The position numbers and the translations under genes are program-made. A stretch of DNA of 64,000 nucleotides from the NCBI RefSeq assembly GCF_001865995.1, contig NZ_MLQQ01000044.1, positions 30,815 through 94,814 on the forward strand. Reading direction: 5' to 3'. The notes under the pieces were generated by a model. The model had not been told where the DNA came from and ran no database searches. It saw nothing but the letters and a program-made list of their open reading frames with translations. This document shows, piece by piece, positions 53,198-61,310 of this stretch (the first letter of the stretch is position 1; every line of letters begins with the position of its first letter). This stretch comes from Anaerobacillus arseniciselenatis (GTDB taxonomy: Bacteria > Bacillota > Bacilli > Bacillales > Anaerobacillaceae).

Positions 53198-53539
53198 ATG
53201 AAGTCAGAAGGTATATTATTAAATTTATTACTTCCACGGACAAAGGGAGCATGTCTTGCTCATTTCAGAACTTTACTTGAATTAACACAAACCGATATCT
53301 CAAATGAAATAGGAATTAATAGAAGTAGTATTTCTAAGATGGAAAATGGAGATATAAACGTTTCTGAGCATGTGTGGTTTCATGTATTAAAATTAGTCTA
53401 CTATGGATTAGAATTTGAACAATATATTTCTTTTATTGAATTTCGACATTCACTAGAAATTTTTATTAAAGAAGATGAAGGGAGGTTGTTAGAATGGAGC
53501 GAAAAGAAGTTATCCTGGCAACAGGGGACGAGCATTTAG
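53198..53539 (+). CDS. XRE-family helix-turn-helix protein
   Basis: 113 residues. LTQTDISNEIGINRSSISKM (about 29-48) is a standard Cro/CI helix-turn-helix, preceded by a short hydrophobic segment and followed by a helical C-terminus that may dimerise. GATGGGGGATGATACAAC precedes the ATG. The end overlaps the CpaE-like gene by 46 bases in another frame, so translation is probably coupled. A role controlling the pilus or surface operons is likely from context only. Confidence 0.75.
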   Translation: MKSEGILLNLLLPRTKGACLAHFRTLLELTQTDISNEIGINRSSISKMENGDINVSEHVWFHVLKLVYYGLEFEQYISFIEFRHSLEIFIKEDEGRLLEWSEKKLSWQQGTSI

Positions 53540-54873
53540 ATGAATTTATAAGAGAGGATCTAGAAAAAACTGAAAGAGCAAAAGTAGTTGCGAAGGTCAC
53601 TACGCGAAGGACGCTTATTAATAAAATTAACGAGTTGTCGCCACATTTAGTTGTTGTTGGAGATGATTTAGTTGGTGAAAGTGAAGAACAGGATGCCTCT
53701 GATCAAGAGTGGGAATTAGTTATTGAAGAGATTAGACGTTTTAGCTATAACCTACGTATTGTATTTATTTGTGATCGTTCAATTGATGAAATATTTTTAA
53801 CAAAATTAACAACTTATAATATTACTGATATTTTTCATGACGGTAAACTTCCAGAAAACTATTTAACGCAAATCCTTGATTTACCTTCCTATAAAAATAT
53901 TGAGAAATTTAGAGGGCAAGTCGAAAGTGTTTCACAAAAATTGAGAGAAAAGAAAAGAGCAGCAGAAGAAGAAGAAGCAGAAACTCTAATGCGTACAGGC
54001 GCTATTCCAAAAGAAGGAAAGGTAGTAGAAGTGGAAGTACCTATTTTTCAACAACTTATAGTAAAACCACAAATTTTTGTTTTCGGTAGTGCTGTAAAGG
54101 GGAGTGGTTCTTCAACTTTAACAAAAATGTTTGCTGAATATCTTTCAAATCTTCAACTTCAAGTAGGTGTATTGGAAAGTCCATACGCTTGTTCTTCTTG
54201 GTTTGAACTTATAAATGGTAAAAGCTATATAAAGGATGATTGGCAAAGTTGGCATGAACTAATTCAAGAAGAAAAAGAGATTCGTAAAGGAATGAGTATC
54301 AATGTGGATAGTGTAACCTATTTGGTTCAAAATCCAAGTGTACCTTTAACTAAATGGAATTTAATGAAAAGTGCCTATCTAGTTGGTTATGCAAGGCAAA
54401 TACCTATATTATTATATGATTTGTCTGATGGGCTTATTGAAGAAAATGAAAAACTTATTTTACGTCAAGCCAATCATATTTTTCTATCAACGCAATTTGA
54501 TCCTGCAAGGGTTAATGCGAGTCAAGATAGCATTGTTCGTTTTCTTCACGATCAAAATCTAACCCATAAAATAACATTACTCTGTAACCATTCAAATGAA
54601 TACTTAATAAAGAAGTTTGGAGAAAACTTATCAGAAGCATACAATAATATAAAGAAAATTTACTATTTTCCTCACCTAGAAGAAGTAAAAAATGCCCTTA
54701 TGGAAGGGAAAAGCGTATGGAAGATGTTAAGTGAGGAGAAAGCAAACACTTTAGATGAAATATTTTCTAGTATGGCAAAGCAATCTTTAGGGAAAGAATT
54801 ATTTGAGAACTTACAACCAATGAAAAAAAAGAAGTCCGTTTTATCCTTATTTAAAAAGAAAAAAAGAAAGTAA
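53494..54873 (+). CDS. Second CpaE/TadZ-like protein
   Basis: 459 residues. An N-terminal receiver-like domain (about 1-130; PHLVVVGDDLVG, then LRIVFICDRSIDEIF), a charged coiled-coil linker (about 135-165), and a MinD-like ATPase domain from about 190. The loop GSAVKGSGSSTLT (198-210) keeps the first Walker lysine but has Ser where the second Lys should be. The C-terminus is very basic (MKKKKSVLSLFKKKKRK), suited to membrane or nucleic-acid contact. It probably partners with CpaE at 40250 in placing the pilus machine. AGGGAGGTTGTTAGA precedes the ATG, inside the HTH gene. Confidence 0.7.
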   Translation: MERKEVILATGDEHLDEFIREDLEKTERAKVVAKVTTRRTLINKINELSPHLVVVGDDLVGESEEQDASDQEWELVIEEIRRFSYNLRIVFICDRSIDEIFLTKLTTYNITDIFHDGKLPENYLTQILDLPSYKNIEKFRGQVESVSQKLREKKRAAEEEEAETLMRTGAIPKEGKVVEVEVPIFQQLIVKPQIFVFGSAVKGSGSSTLTKMFAEYLSNLQLQVGVLESPYACSSWFELINGKSYIKDDWQSWHELIQEEKEIRKGMSINVDSVTYLVQNPSVPLTKWNLMKSAYLVGYARQIPILLYDLSDGLIEENEKLILRQANHIFLSTQFDPARVNASQDSIVRFLHDQNLTHKITLLCNHSNEYLIKKFGENLSEAYNNIKKIYYFPHLEEVKNALMEGKSVWKMLSEEKANTLDEIFSSMAKQSLGKELFENLQPMKKKKSVLSLFKKKKRK

Positions 54874-54909
54874 TTAATGAAGAAATGCAATAGCACAAAG
54901 TGCCTTTCT

Positions 54910-54946
54910 ACGTATATACAATGATGGTATATACGTTTTTATTTTC
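54910..54946 (+). terminator. Terminator after the second cpaE-like gene
   Basis: ACGTATATAC (54910-54919) pairs with GTATATACGT (54927-54936), then a T run. Confidence 0.75.
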
Positions 54947-55121
54947 CTCTAAAACAAAAAGCCCTTTGTACACTATTGTAAAAGGACCTCACTAAGTTAG
55001 GTTATTTTTCGATTGATACGTATTTGTGCATCTTGTTGATAAATGTTAAATAATTCATTGCCCCGTGTAACCCTTTGAGACTTGAAATTGCATTATTTAA
55101 ACATTTGATGTTTTACTTATT

Positions 55122-56033
55122 TTACTCATTACTTTTATTTTTTAGCTCTTTGATCTGTTGTTCATACTGACTAATCAATTCAGATTGTTTTCCATCATAA
55201 TCTTTTCTGATTTTTTCTATTTCTAAATGCATCTCACGTATCTTTTCGTTGTAAACTTCATTAGTTTTCGTTATCTCCACTTGGTGTTTCTTTTCTAATT
55301 CTAGTAATGCCTTATCTTTTTCAAACGCCATCTTATCGGCTAAATTTTGGATAGCGATTTCATGATTAGTTTTTTTCACACTTAATTTATCTTTCGCTTT
55401 TTCTAATTGATTTACTAAATCATTGACAGTATCCTTCATTTCACTAACTTGACTTAATAATTTTTCGTTTTGCTCTTTCATGCCTTGTAATTTTGTTACT
55501 TCTTCATTAAGGCGTAATACATCAGCTTGTAGACCGCTAATAATATTTTCTTTATCTACAACTGAACTTTTTAATTGCTCATTAGCTGGGAGAAGTTTCT
55601 CATTTTCATTTTTAATAGATTGATTTTCTAATTTCAAATGTGCTATTTCTTCTTTGATTTCTGCATTCTCTTCTCGGACCTTTGCACTTTCAGTTTCGAC
55701 AGCTGCGATTTCTCTTTCGTGTTTAGTTTGTTGCTTAATTCGTTCAGCTTCTAATTTCGTATCCAATCCTTTCATCTGATTGACAAATAGATTATTAATT
55801 ACTTGAAGTGCATCAGTTAGCTTACGTAAATCTTCTTCAAAGGATCTCGCCAAATCAGGTGACATCGATGTCAATTCACCCGTTACAAGGTCTTTTTCTA
55901 ATTCCATCACCCAAGCACGAAATAAGTCACTATTTCCTTTATTTAATTGTTCTTGAATTTTATCAAATCGTTCTATCCATTCCGTTCCAGGATTAAAAGT
56001 TTTACGGTCTGGCTTTTTCTTCTCATCAACCAT
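55122..56033 (-). CDS. Long coiled-coil protein
   Basis: 303 residues from ATG 56033, behind AGGAGATGAAAAAT; a start at 56042 would overlap that site. Residues about 75-300 are almost continuous coiled coil rich in Glu, Lys and Asn (ENAEIKEEIAHLKLENQSIK). The N-terminal 75 (PGTEWIERFDKIQEQLNKGN) are compact and may bind DNA. Plan and plasmid location recall KfrA-like or segregation-associated coiled-coil proteins, but there is no sequence proof. Several GTTTAC sites lie upstream of its start and may be its operator. Confidence 0.6.
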   Translation of the reverse strand: MVDEKKKPDRKTFNPGTEWIERFDKIQEQLNKGNSDLFRAWVMELEKDLVTGELTSMSPDLARSFEEDLRKLTDALQVINNLFVNQMKGLDTKLEAERIKQQTKHEREIAAVETESAKVREENAEIKEEIAHLKLENQSIKNENEKLLPANEQLKSSVVDKENIISGLQADVLRLNEEVTKLQGMKEQNEKLLSQVSEMKDTVNDLVNQLEKAKDKLSVKKTNHEIAIQNLADKMAFEKDKALLELEKKHQVEITKTNEVYNEKIREMHLEIEKIRKDYDGKQSELISQYEQQIKELKNKSNE

Positions 56034-56060
56034 ATTTTTCATCTCCTATTATAATTATTT

Positions 56061-56416
56061 GTTTACGTGTATCTTTTTTGTTATAATACTAACAAGTAAA
56101 ATAAAGTAGGTTGCTTTAATTATTAAATCCAAGTAATTTTCAATCATAAGCTTTCCAAAAAAGACATATGGTTGAAATCGAACTTTGAAAAAGAAGGGCC
56201 GAAATTACTTGTTAAAAATAAGTTTACCATCTAAGTTAAAAGTAAACCATAACATTCCCTATAATTATAATATGTTTACCTTTAGTTTACTAGTAATTAT
56301 TGCAATAAATCTCACGAAGTTGTGTTCGTGGGATTTTCTGATTCTAGACTTCGTTGTAGTAAGGAAGAGATCGGCAAGTTTTAGATGGTATAGCCTTTCT
56401 TGATAAAATTGTAAAC
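56061..56416. repeat. Cluster of GTTTAC sites
   Basis: GTTTAC or its complement occurs at 56061, 56222, 56242, 56274, 56285 and 56411, far more than expected for this base composition. The cluster covers the gap between the leftward coiled-coil gene and the dnaN leader. I see no credible gene in this stretch. It also has a small hairpin TCACGAA/TTCGTGGGA near 56312-56335. Confidence 0.5.
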
Positions 56417-56452
56417 TTTGTTTTTCTTTTTCTATACTTGTAGTATAATAAC

Positions 56453-56590
56453 ATTATCATTATTTTTATTTGCTCATGGAGCCTGATTTTGAAGTTATAA
56501 GCCCTATTGGGTGGCATTTATCCTTGGAAGGAGTATGCCTCTCAATAGGGCTTTTTTGCGTTCTATGAAGCTATCAAAGGTATTGATAAT
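56453..56590 (+). promoter_or_regulatory. Family B leader RNA, copy 2, before dnaN
   Basis: ATTATCA (56453-56459) can pair with TGATAAT (56584-56590), closing the leader. Inside are GCTC-ATG-GAGC (56472-56482), CTGA, and a terminator AAGCCCTATTG with CAATAGGGCTT followed by TTTTTT. TATTTGCTC, GAGCCTGA, AAGCCCTAT and GGGTGGCAT match copy 1 at 9291. A TATAAT at 56443 is a likely -10 just upstream. Confidence 0.65.
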
Positions 56591-56617
56591 AATTACACAT
56601 TTAGGAGGAAATGAAAA

Positions 56618-57727
56618 ATGACAACACTTGAAATTAAGGAAACAAAAACGTTTATTGATCTTGTAGGAAAGGCTTCTACTGCTGCATCTACAAAAACTGA
56701 TTCAATTAGGTCAGGTATTTTGGTGGTTGCTAAAGAGAATGAAATCTCTATTCGTGGTACGAATGAGACAACTTCAGTTGAATTAAGTGCAAAGGACATT
56801 ACAGAAACAAATGAAGAGGTCTCTTTTGTCGCTCCAGCGAAAATTTTCTTAGATATGTTGAGGAAACTTCCGAGTGGTGATGTAGAAATCGTTGTTGAGG
56901 ATGGAAGACTTGCGATCAAAGTAGGGAAGAGTTCATATGGTATCAGTACTTTAGCTGTCGATGAGTATCCGAAGCCAGTTCGGTATGCAGAAGGTAAGAT
57001 CTTTCAAGTGGAAGCTCCGACTTTTGCGGATGCACTGTCATCTACCATTCATGCTTGCTCACTTACTGAAAACAGACCCATATTAACAGGAGTACATATC
57101 GTTTCAAACGGTAAGTACTTAACATTAATCGCAACCGATTCTTCTAGGTTAATGATTACTGCCGTTCCTGTATTAAAAGAAACGGAAGAATTTAAGAATG
57201 TGGTCATTCCAAAAAGTTCAGTCAAAGAGTTAACTGCATTATTATTGGATGAAAAAGAAGTTGAGTTATCAATATCGGATAATCAACTATCGTTGAAAGC
57301 AGAAGGTGTTTTATTTACTACTAGACTTCTTGAAGGTAGTTTTCCTGATGTCACTCAGTCAATTCCAGTAAAAAACGAGAGTGAAATTGTAGTGCATAGA
57401 GAAGAACTATTAAAAGCTCTTGAACGCATGAAAATAGCTCTTGGGAAGAATGGGAAAATTATTACTACGCAAGTGAAGGAGGGGACTATACCCACATTAA
57501 ATATTAAATGTAAAACAGAGATCACGAATTTTTCTGAAGAGTTGTTTGTAGAGCAAACAGGATCAGAAATTTCAATCAAGTTACATGTTTACTATTTAAT
57601 TGACGCTCTTCAATCGATGACTAGTAAGAATGTTAGGCTCCAATTTGCTGGAGAGATGAAACCTGTTACTATCCGTCCTGATATTGAAGCTGCAACGCAA
57701 TTTGGGTTAGTGATGCCATTACGATAA
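56618..57727 (+). CDS. dnaN: Plasmid-encoded DNA polymerase III beta clamp
   Basis: 369 residues, the usual DnaN length of about 370-380, with three similar domains: RGTNETTSVELSAKDI in the first, NRPILTGVHIVSNGKYLTLI in the second, EGSFPDVTQSIPV and the end TQFGLVMPLR in the third. The clamp encircles DNA and holds polymerases and other partners. Carrying its own clamp is unusual for a plasmid. It may favour plasmid replication or interact with the DndC-like protein encoded next. The start region AATTACACATTTAGGAGGAAAT matches the shared motif, and the family B leader precedes it. Confidence 0.93.
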   Translation: MTTLEIKETKTFIDLVGKASTAASTKTDSIRSGILVVAKENEISIRGTNETTSVELSAKDITETNEEVSFVAPAKIFLDMLRKLPSGDVEIVVEDGRLAIKVGKSSYGISTLAVDEYPKPVRYAEGKIFQVEAPTFADALSSTIHACSLTENRPILTGVHIVSNGKYLTLIATDSSRLMITAVPVLKETEEFKNVVIPKSSVKELTALLLDEKEVELSISDNQLSLKAEGVLFTTRLLEGSFPDVTQSIPVKNESEIVVHREELLKALERMKIALGKNGKIITTQVKEGTIPTLNIKCKTEITNFSEELFVEQTGSEISIKLHVYYLIDALQSMTSKNVRLQFAGEMKPVTIRPDIEAATQFGLVMPLR

Positions 57728-57750
57728 TGAAGAATAGAAAATTACTGAAC

Positions 57751-57783
57751 GAGAGAAGGAACATTGTTTCTTCTCTTTTTTAC
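57751..57783 (+). terminator. Terminator between dnaN and the DndC-like gene
   Basis: AGAGAAGGAA pairs with TTTCTTCTCT, then six T. The next gene starts 20 bases later, so it may be partial. Confidence 0.6.
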
Positions 57784-57801
57784 TTTAAGGGAGGGAATTA
57801 A

Positions 57802-59166
57802 GTGAATAGCATTGTTGAAGAAATGAAAGAGTTGTACTTAAATGATTTAAAACCTTGGATCGTTTCTTTTTCAGGTGGTAAAGATTCTAGCCTTTGTTTA
57901 GAATATACTTTTCAAATGTTGCTTTCTTTACCGAGAGAGAAGCGTCATAAACCAGTATTTGTACTAATGGTTAATACCTTAGCGGAAACTCCAATGATGA
58001 CTAGGTTTATGGAAAAATCGATGAAAAAAATACAAATATTTGCTACTGAAATGGATTTACCTATTATAGCAGAAGTATCAACTCCAGATATGGAGGATCG
58101 TTTTTTTTATAATACCCTGGGAAGAGGTTTGCTTGTCATTACCCCTAAAAAAAGAGGGCGTTGGTGCAGTCATCGCATGAAGCAAAAACCAGTTCAAAAG
58201 AGAGTAAGGCAAATTGTTGATGCTTCACCACTTGAAATGAATGTAGGTTTTTCCGTATCTTCGGCGGGCCAATTATCATTTTTCGATCAAGATACCACAA
58301 GAGTAGTACAAATCCTTGGTACTCGTTTAGATGAGTCTGTAGCAAGAGCAGCTTCAATTCAAACTCATGAGATAAAGGATACAAAGTTTTCCCGTCATAG
58401 TCAGTTCACAGATGAAATCCTTTGTTATATGCCTATTAAATATATGACCAATGACGAAGTGTTTCTATCTATGCCAACACGATTTTCTTGGGGGATAGAA
58501 GCCTCAGAACTTGAGGTGCAATATGGTCAGGGGTTCTTTTTGGAATGTGGCTTACAGGACGCAGGAGAAGAAAAGAAGGCATGTGGTATGGGAAGTAGGC
58601 AAGGTTGTTGGACATGTCCTGCAATGGGGCTTAACAAAGACAATATGCTTGAAGGGTTGATTAGTGAAGGACATACCAAATTAATGCTACTTTATGAATG
58701 GAAGCAACAACTTATTGAAATGCGAAATGACGTAAGATACCGAGAGTTTGAACGACGTCAATGGAGGAAACAGCACCAAAAGCGCTTATCTTTTCTAGAA
58801 GATGAAAAATTGCAAATGCGTCTCATAGGTGATTATTTTAATCAAGGAATGAACGTCTCTGAATATATGGAAATGAAAAAACAAAAAGAGTATGAAGAAT
58901 TTGATCGAGCAGAGGACTTTGAGTATCTTCCAGGGGGATTATCTGTAAAAGGTAGAAAGCTTATGCTTGAAAAATTCTTATATATTCAAGAAGAGACGGG
59001 GTACGACTTGATTTCAGAAGAGGAAGTAAAAGCGATTATTGACTACTGGAAGTTCGAGGGTTACGATATTTCAAGAAATATGGTAAAACCAACCAATCAC
59101 TCATATGATGGAGCCATAGTGCTGCAAAAGGATGGATTTCAATTGAACAAGATGCAAGACAATTAA
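57802..59166 (+). CDS. Orphan DndC-like PAPS-reductase-family sulfurtransferase
   Basis: 454 residues, GTG start behind AAGGGAGGGAATTAA. The N-terminus has the PP-loop SFSGGKDSS (22-30). Further DndC landmarks are RWCSHRMKQKP (120-130), GTRLDES (173-179) and RQGCWTCP (266-273). Cysteines 249, 261, 269 and 272 could hold an iron-sulfur cluster. DndC supplies sulfur chemistry in DNA phosphorothioation, but no DndB, DndD, DndE or cysteine desulfurase is nearby, so the role is open: a distinct nucleic-acid modification, a defence component or sulfate reduction. The frame appears to shift at an A4 run near 59126; the next frame carries a coding-like tail to 59369. Confidence 0.8.
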   Translation: MNSIVEEMKELYLNDLKPWIVSFSGGKDSSLCLEYTFQMLLSLPREKRHKPVFVLMVNTLAETPMMTRFMEKSMKKIQIFATEMDLPIIAEVSTPDMEDRFFYNTLGRGLLVITPKKRGRWCSHRMKQKPVQKRVRQIVDASPLEMNVGFSVSSAGQLSFFDQDTTRVVQILGTRLDESVARAASIQTHEIKDTKFSRHSQFTDEILCYMPIKYMTNDEVFLSMPTRFSWGIEASELEVQYGQGFFLECGLQDAGEEKKACGMGSRQGCWTCPAMGLNKDNMLEGLISEGHTKLMLLYEWKQQLIEMRNDVRYREFERRQWRKQHQKRLSFLEDEKLQMRLIGDYFNQGMNVSEYMEMKKQKEYEEFDRAEDFEYLPGGLSVKGRKLMLEKFLYIQEETGYDLISEEEVKAIIDYWKFEGYDISRNMVKPTNHSYDGAIVLQKDGFQLNKMQDN

Positions 59167-59369
59167 TTTACGATTGGCTTAATCCAGAGTTTGATCAACT
59201 AAAAGAAGATCATTCATTTATTGGTTATATCAGTAGAAAATTTGAAAAAGTTAAAGTTACTTTAGCCTTAGGAGACTATTCGCAGGATGAAATTATCTCT
59301 TTAATAAAGGCAGTCGAGTGGATTAAAGAGGACGAGCCTAAATTAGTCAATGAAATTATGTCGTTTTAG
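59109..59369 (+). pseudogene. Frameshifted C-terminal extension of the DndC-like gene
   Basis: This frame has no usable start codon but reads as a good protein: KGWISIEQDARQLIYDWLNP, then LKEDHSFIGYISRKFEKVKV, to TAG at 59367. It overlaps the last 58 bases of the DndC-like frame. One more A in the run at 59126-59129 would join the two (VLQKGWISIEQ), giving about 524 residues. The alternatives are a natural mutation, a sequencing error or translational slippage. Confidence 0.55.
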
Positions 59370-59437
59370 GTTGTTACGAGTTAGCGATTTAAGTTCATGT
59401 AAAGATGGATTTTTTACGCTCAGAGGAGGAGATTTAA

Positions 59438-60565
59438 ATGTTTAATAATTTACAAGAGAAGGTAAGAGATTTGATGCCTGAGTTTATTGCAAAAAGAAAA
59501 TTTACTCCAGAGATTCATGTAATTAGAGAGAATGCTCTTAGTTTTACAATTAAGTTAGTAGCAAACTTTCTATGGACACTATTTCAGCTAATTAATATAC
59601 CACTGTTTATAGGCGTTCTTTTTGCTACAGGTGATTTTTTAATTAAATTTTTTACATTAGATACCTACACACTTTTTGATGCAGAGTTTCAGAAATATGG
59701 GATGTGGATACTGTATGGTATCGTTACGTATTTTATTCTAATACAGATTGGTGCAAAAACAAGAAGCAATATGATTTCAAAAGAGCTTAACTTAATTTGG
59801 GCAGTAAATTTTTTTAGAAGAGGGAAGGTCAAAAATCGTTTTTATTCAATAGAATTAGCAGAGAAGGATTTTCTCACATTAGAATCATATATGGAGCACC
59901 AAATGAGAGAGCAAATAGAATTACGTGAAAAAGAATTAAAAAATAACATCGATTCGTTAAAAAATACTATTCAAAGATTATCTGTGACTAAAGCATTTCC
60001 TTCGGACGTGCTAAATTCTTTTATTCGTATCAATCAATTATTTGTTTCATCATTGATGGAACCAGATAGTTCACGCCACAAATTTGAAATAATTATGGAT
60101 CAAATTGTAAGTGAAATAGCAAATATGCGTTTCTTTAATGGTCAGATTATTCAAGGTTCGATCATGCTTGAGGATAATCATGAACTATCAATTATAGGTC
60201 AGTATCATTTAAATAGAGTTAAGAGAAAACCTGTTAAGCGTGGTGAAAAATTTGCAGGAAAAGTTATTGATCAAGCAGAAATGATTATTATTCCGGATAT
60301 TTATTCGAAAGATGCAGAGAAATATGGTTATGGTCCTACAACGGATAAACATAAGATGTATCAAGGGATTATGGGTATGCCTATTAGAGAATTAGGCGAT
60401 GATACTTATAAAAATATTGGAGTAATCAATCTTCATTTAGCAGATTCTTTCTATTCAATGCTTACTATCGGTGAAAAAGAAGAAATAACGGCGATTTTAA
60501 GGGTATATGCACAATATATTGTGGTCTTTAAAAAATTAAAAGATAGTGGTAAAATGAGTATATAG
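59438..60565 (+). CDS. Membrane protein with coiled coil and GAF-like domain
   Basis: 375 residues. Two TM segments (about 35-68 and 88-105), a coiled-coil stretch (about 150-190, REQIELREKELKNNIDSLKN), then a GAF-like domain (about 205-370; DQIVSEIANMRFFNGQIIQG, PVKRGEKFAGKVIDQAEMII, MGMPIRELGD). GAF domains bind small ligands such as nucleotides; here the protein would sense something at the membrane. No kinase, cyclase or HTH output follows. CAGAGGAGGAGATTTAA precedes the ATG. It might act with the DndC-like protein as sensor or effector; this is speculation from position. Confidence 0.65.
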   Translation: MFNNLQEKVRDLMPEFIAKRKFTPEIHVIRENALSFTIKLVANFLWTLFQLINIPLFIGVLFATGDFLIKFFTLDTYTLFDAEFQKYGMWILYGIVTYFILIQIGAKTRSNMISKELNLIWAVNFFRRGKVKNRFYSIELAEKDFLTLESYMEHQMREQIELREKELKNNIDSLKNTIQRLSVTKAFPSDVLNSFIRINQLFVSSLMEPDSSRHKFEIIMDQIVSEIANMRFFNGQIIQGSIMLEDNHELSIIGQYHLNRVKRKPVKRGEKFAGKVIDQAEMIIIPDIYSKDAEKYGYGPTTDKHKMYQGIMGMPIRELGDDTYKNIGVINLHLADSFYSMLTIGEKEEITAILRVYAQYIVVFKKLKDSGKMSI

Positions 60566-60576
60566 AGAGGTGATAG

Positions 60577-60756
60577 ATGATGATATTATCATTATTAAGA
60601 AAAAGAACGTTAAAGAATGAACCAAAAAATAATATTGGGGTTATTCGTGTACCTCTTAATGGAAAAGTACCACCAAAACCAGAAGTCCAACAAATTGCGG
60701 CTATGGCTCTAAAACGCTCGGATGAAACAATGAAACGGTTAGGTTATAGTGATTAA
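60577..60756 (+). CDS. Small basic protein (59 aa)
   Basis: Starts 12 bases after the GAF protein with GAGAGGTGATAG upstream, so it is probably co-transcribed. The product is basic and Pro-containing (VIRVPLNGKVPPKPEVQQIA) and ends MKRLGYSD. Not recognised; no membrane segment. Confidence 0.5.
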   Translation: MMILSLLRKRTLKNEPKNNIGVIRVPLNGKVPPKPEVQQIAAMALKRSDETMKRLGYSD

Positions 60757-60763
60757 TTCATTA

Positions 60764-60795
60764 GAAGTTAGCATTTTTGCTAGCTTCTTTATTAT
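60764..60795 (+). terminator. Terminator of the GAF operon
   Basis: GAAGTTAGC (60764-60772) pairs with GCTAGCTTC (60779-60787), followed by TTTATT. Confidence 0.65.
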
Positions 60796-60830
60796 ATGAC
60801 CACATTATTATTAGTAAAGGAAATGGTAAA

Positions 60831-60971
60831 ATGGAAAAAAATAAAGTTATAGAATTAAGAACGGTAGCGAGACCTGTTCGAGTAAGGGATCAGAATGAAA
60901 TTTTCGCAGAAAGGAGAAAAAAACGTAAAGAAAAGATAGATGCAGTAAAAAACATGTTTAGAAATAGGTAG
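60831..60971 (+). CDS. Small, strongly basic protein (46 aa)
   Basis: ATG 60831 has AAAGGAAATGGTAAA upstream. The product is rich in Arg and Lys (RVRDQNEIFAERRKKRKEKI) and may bind nucleic acid. It stands alone after a terminator. Not recognised. Confidence 0.4.
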   Translation: MEKNKVIELRTVARPVRVRDQNEIFAERRKKRKEKIDAVKNMFRNR

Positions 60972-61110
60972 CGTAAGCAAAATAAATATTAGTAAAATAG
61001 TTATTAAACGTATCACGGTGGTTAATATGATTTTTTTCTCTATAAATCTTAATATTGGAAATCTTGCTAAGCATGAGTGTTTCATATAAAATTTAACTAT
61101 ATTATTTTTT

Positions 61111-61232
61111 TATTTGCTCAATAGAGCCTGACAGCGAATTTTAAGCCTTATGTAACCATCTAACCTAAAAATTTTATCTGTGTATTTTTCGGGGATTTTT
61201 AAGGGGAAGAATAGGTTAGATGGTTCGATGAT
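61111..61232 (+). promoter_or_regulatory. Family B leader, divergent copy 3
   Basis: TATTTGCTC-AATA-GAGCCTGA (61111-61131) and AAGCCTTAT (61143-61151) match copies 1 and 2. The following hairpin is different: AACCATCTAACCTA pairs perfectly with TAGGTTAGATGGTT across a loop of about 45 bases, with no T run. No plus-strand gene follows, so this may be a free-standing RNA or a leader that lost its gene. Confidence 0.5.
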
Positions 61233-61310
61233 CGCGACAAAAAATAAAACCACCACTTGCAAACGAGTTAGCAAATGCATGGTTAAAAGTTATTGAAATA
61301 TATCGTTTAA

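Noticed and set aside
55808..55996. Plus-strand frame inside the coiled-coil gene
   Set aside because: Shadow of a long coiled-coil protein; no ribosome-binding site.
56185..56403. 72-codon frame between the coiled-coil gene and dnaN
   Set aside because: Its start has no ribosome-binding site, and the stretch contains a GTTTAC cluster and a hairpin; the composition looks non-coding.
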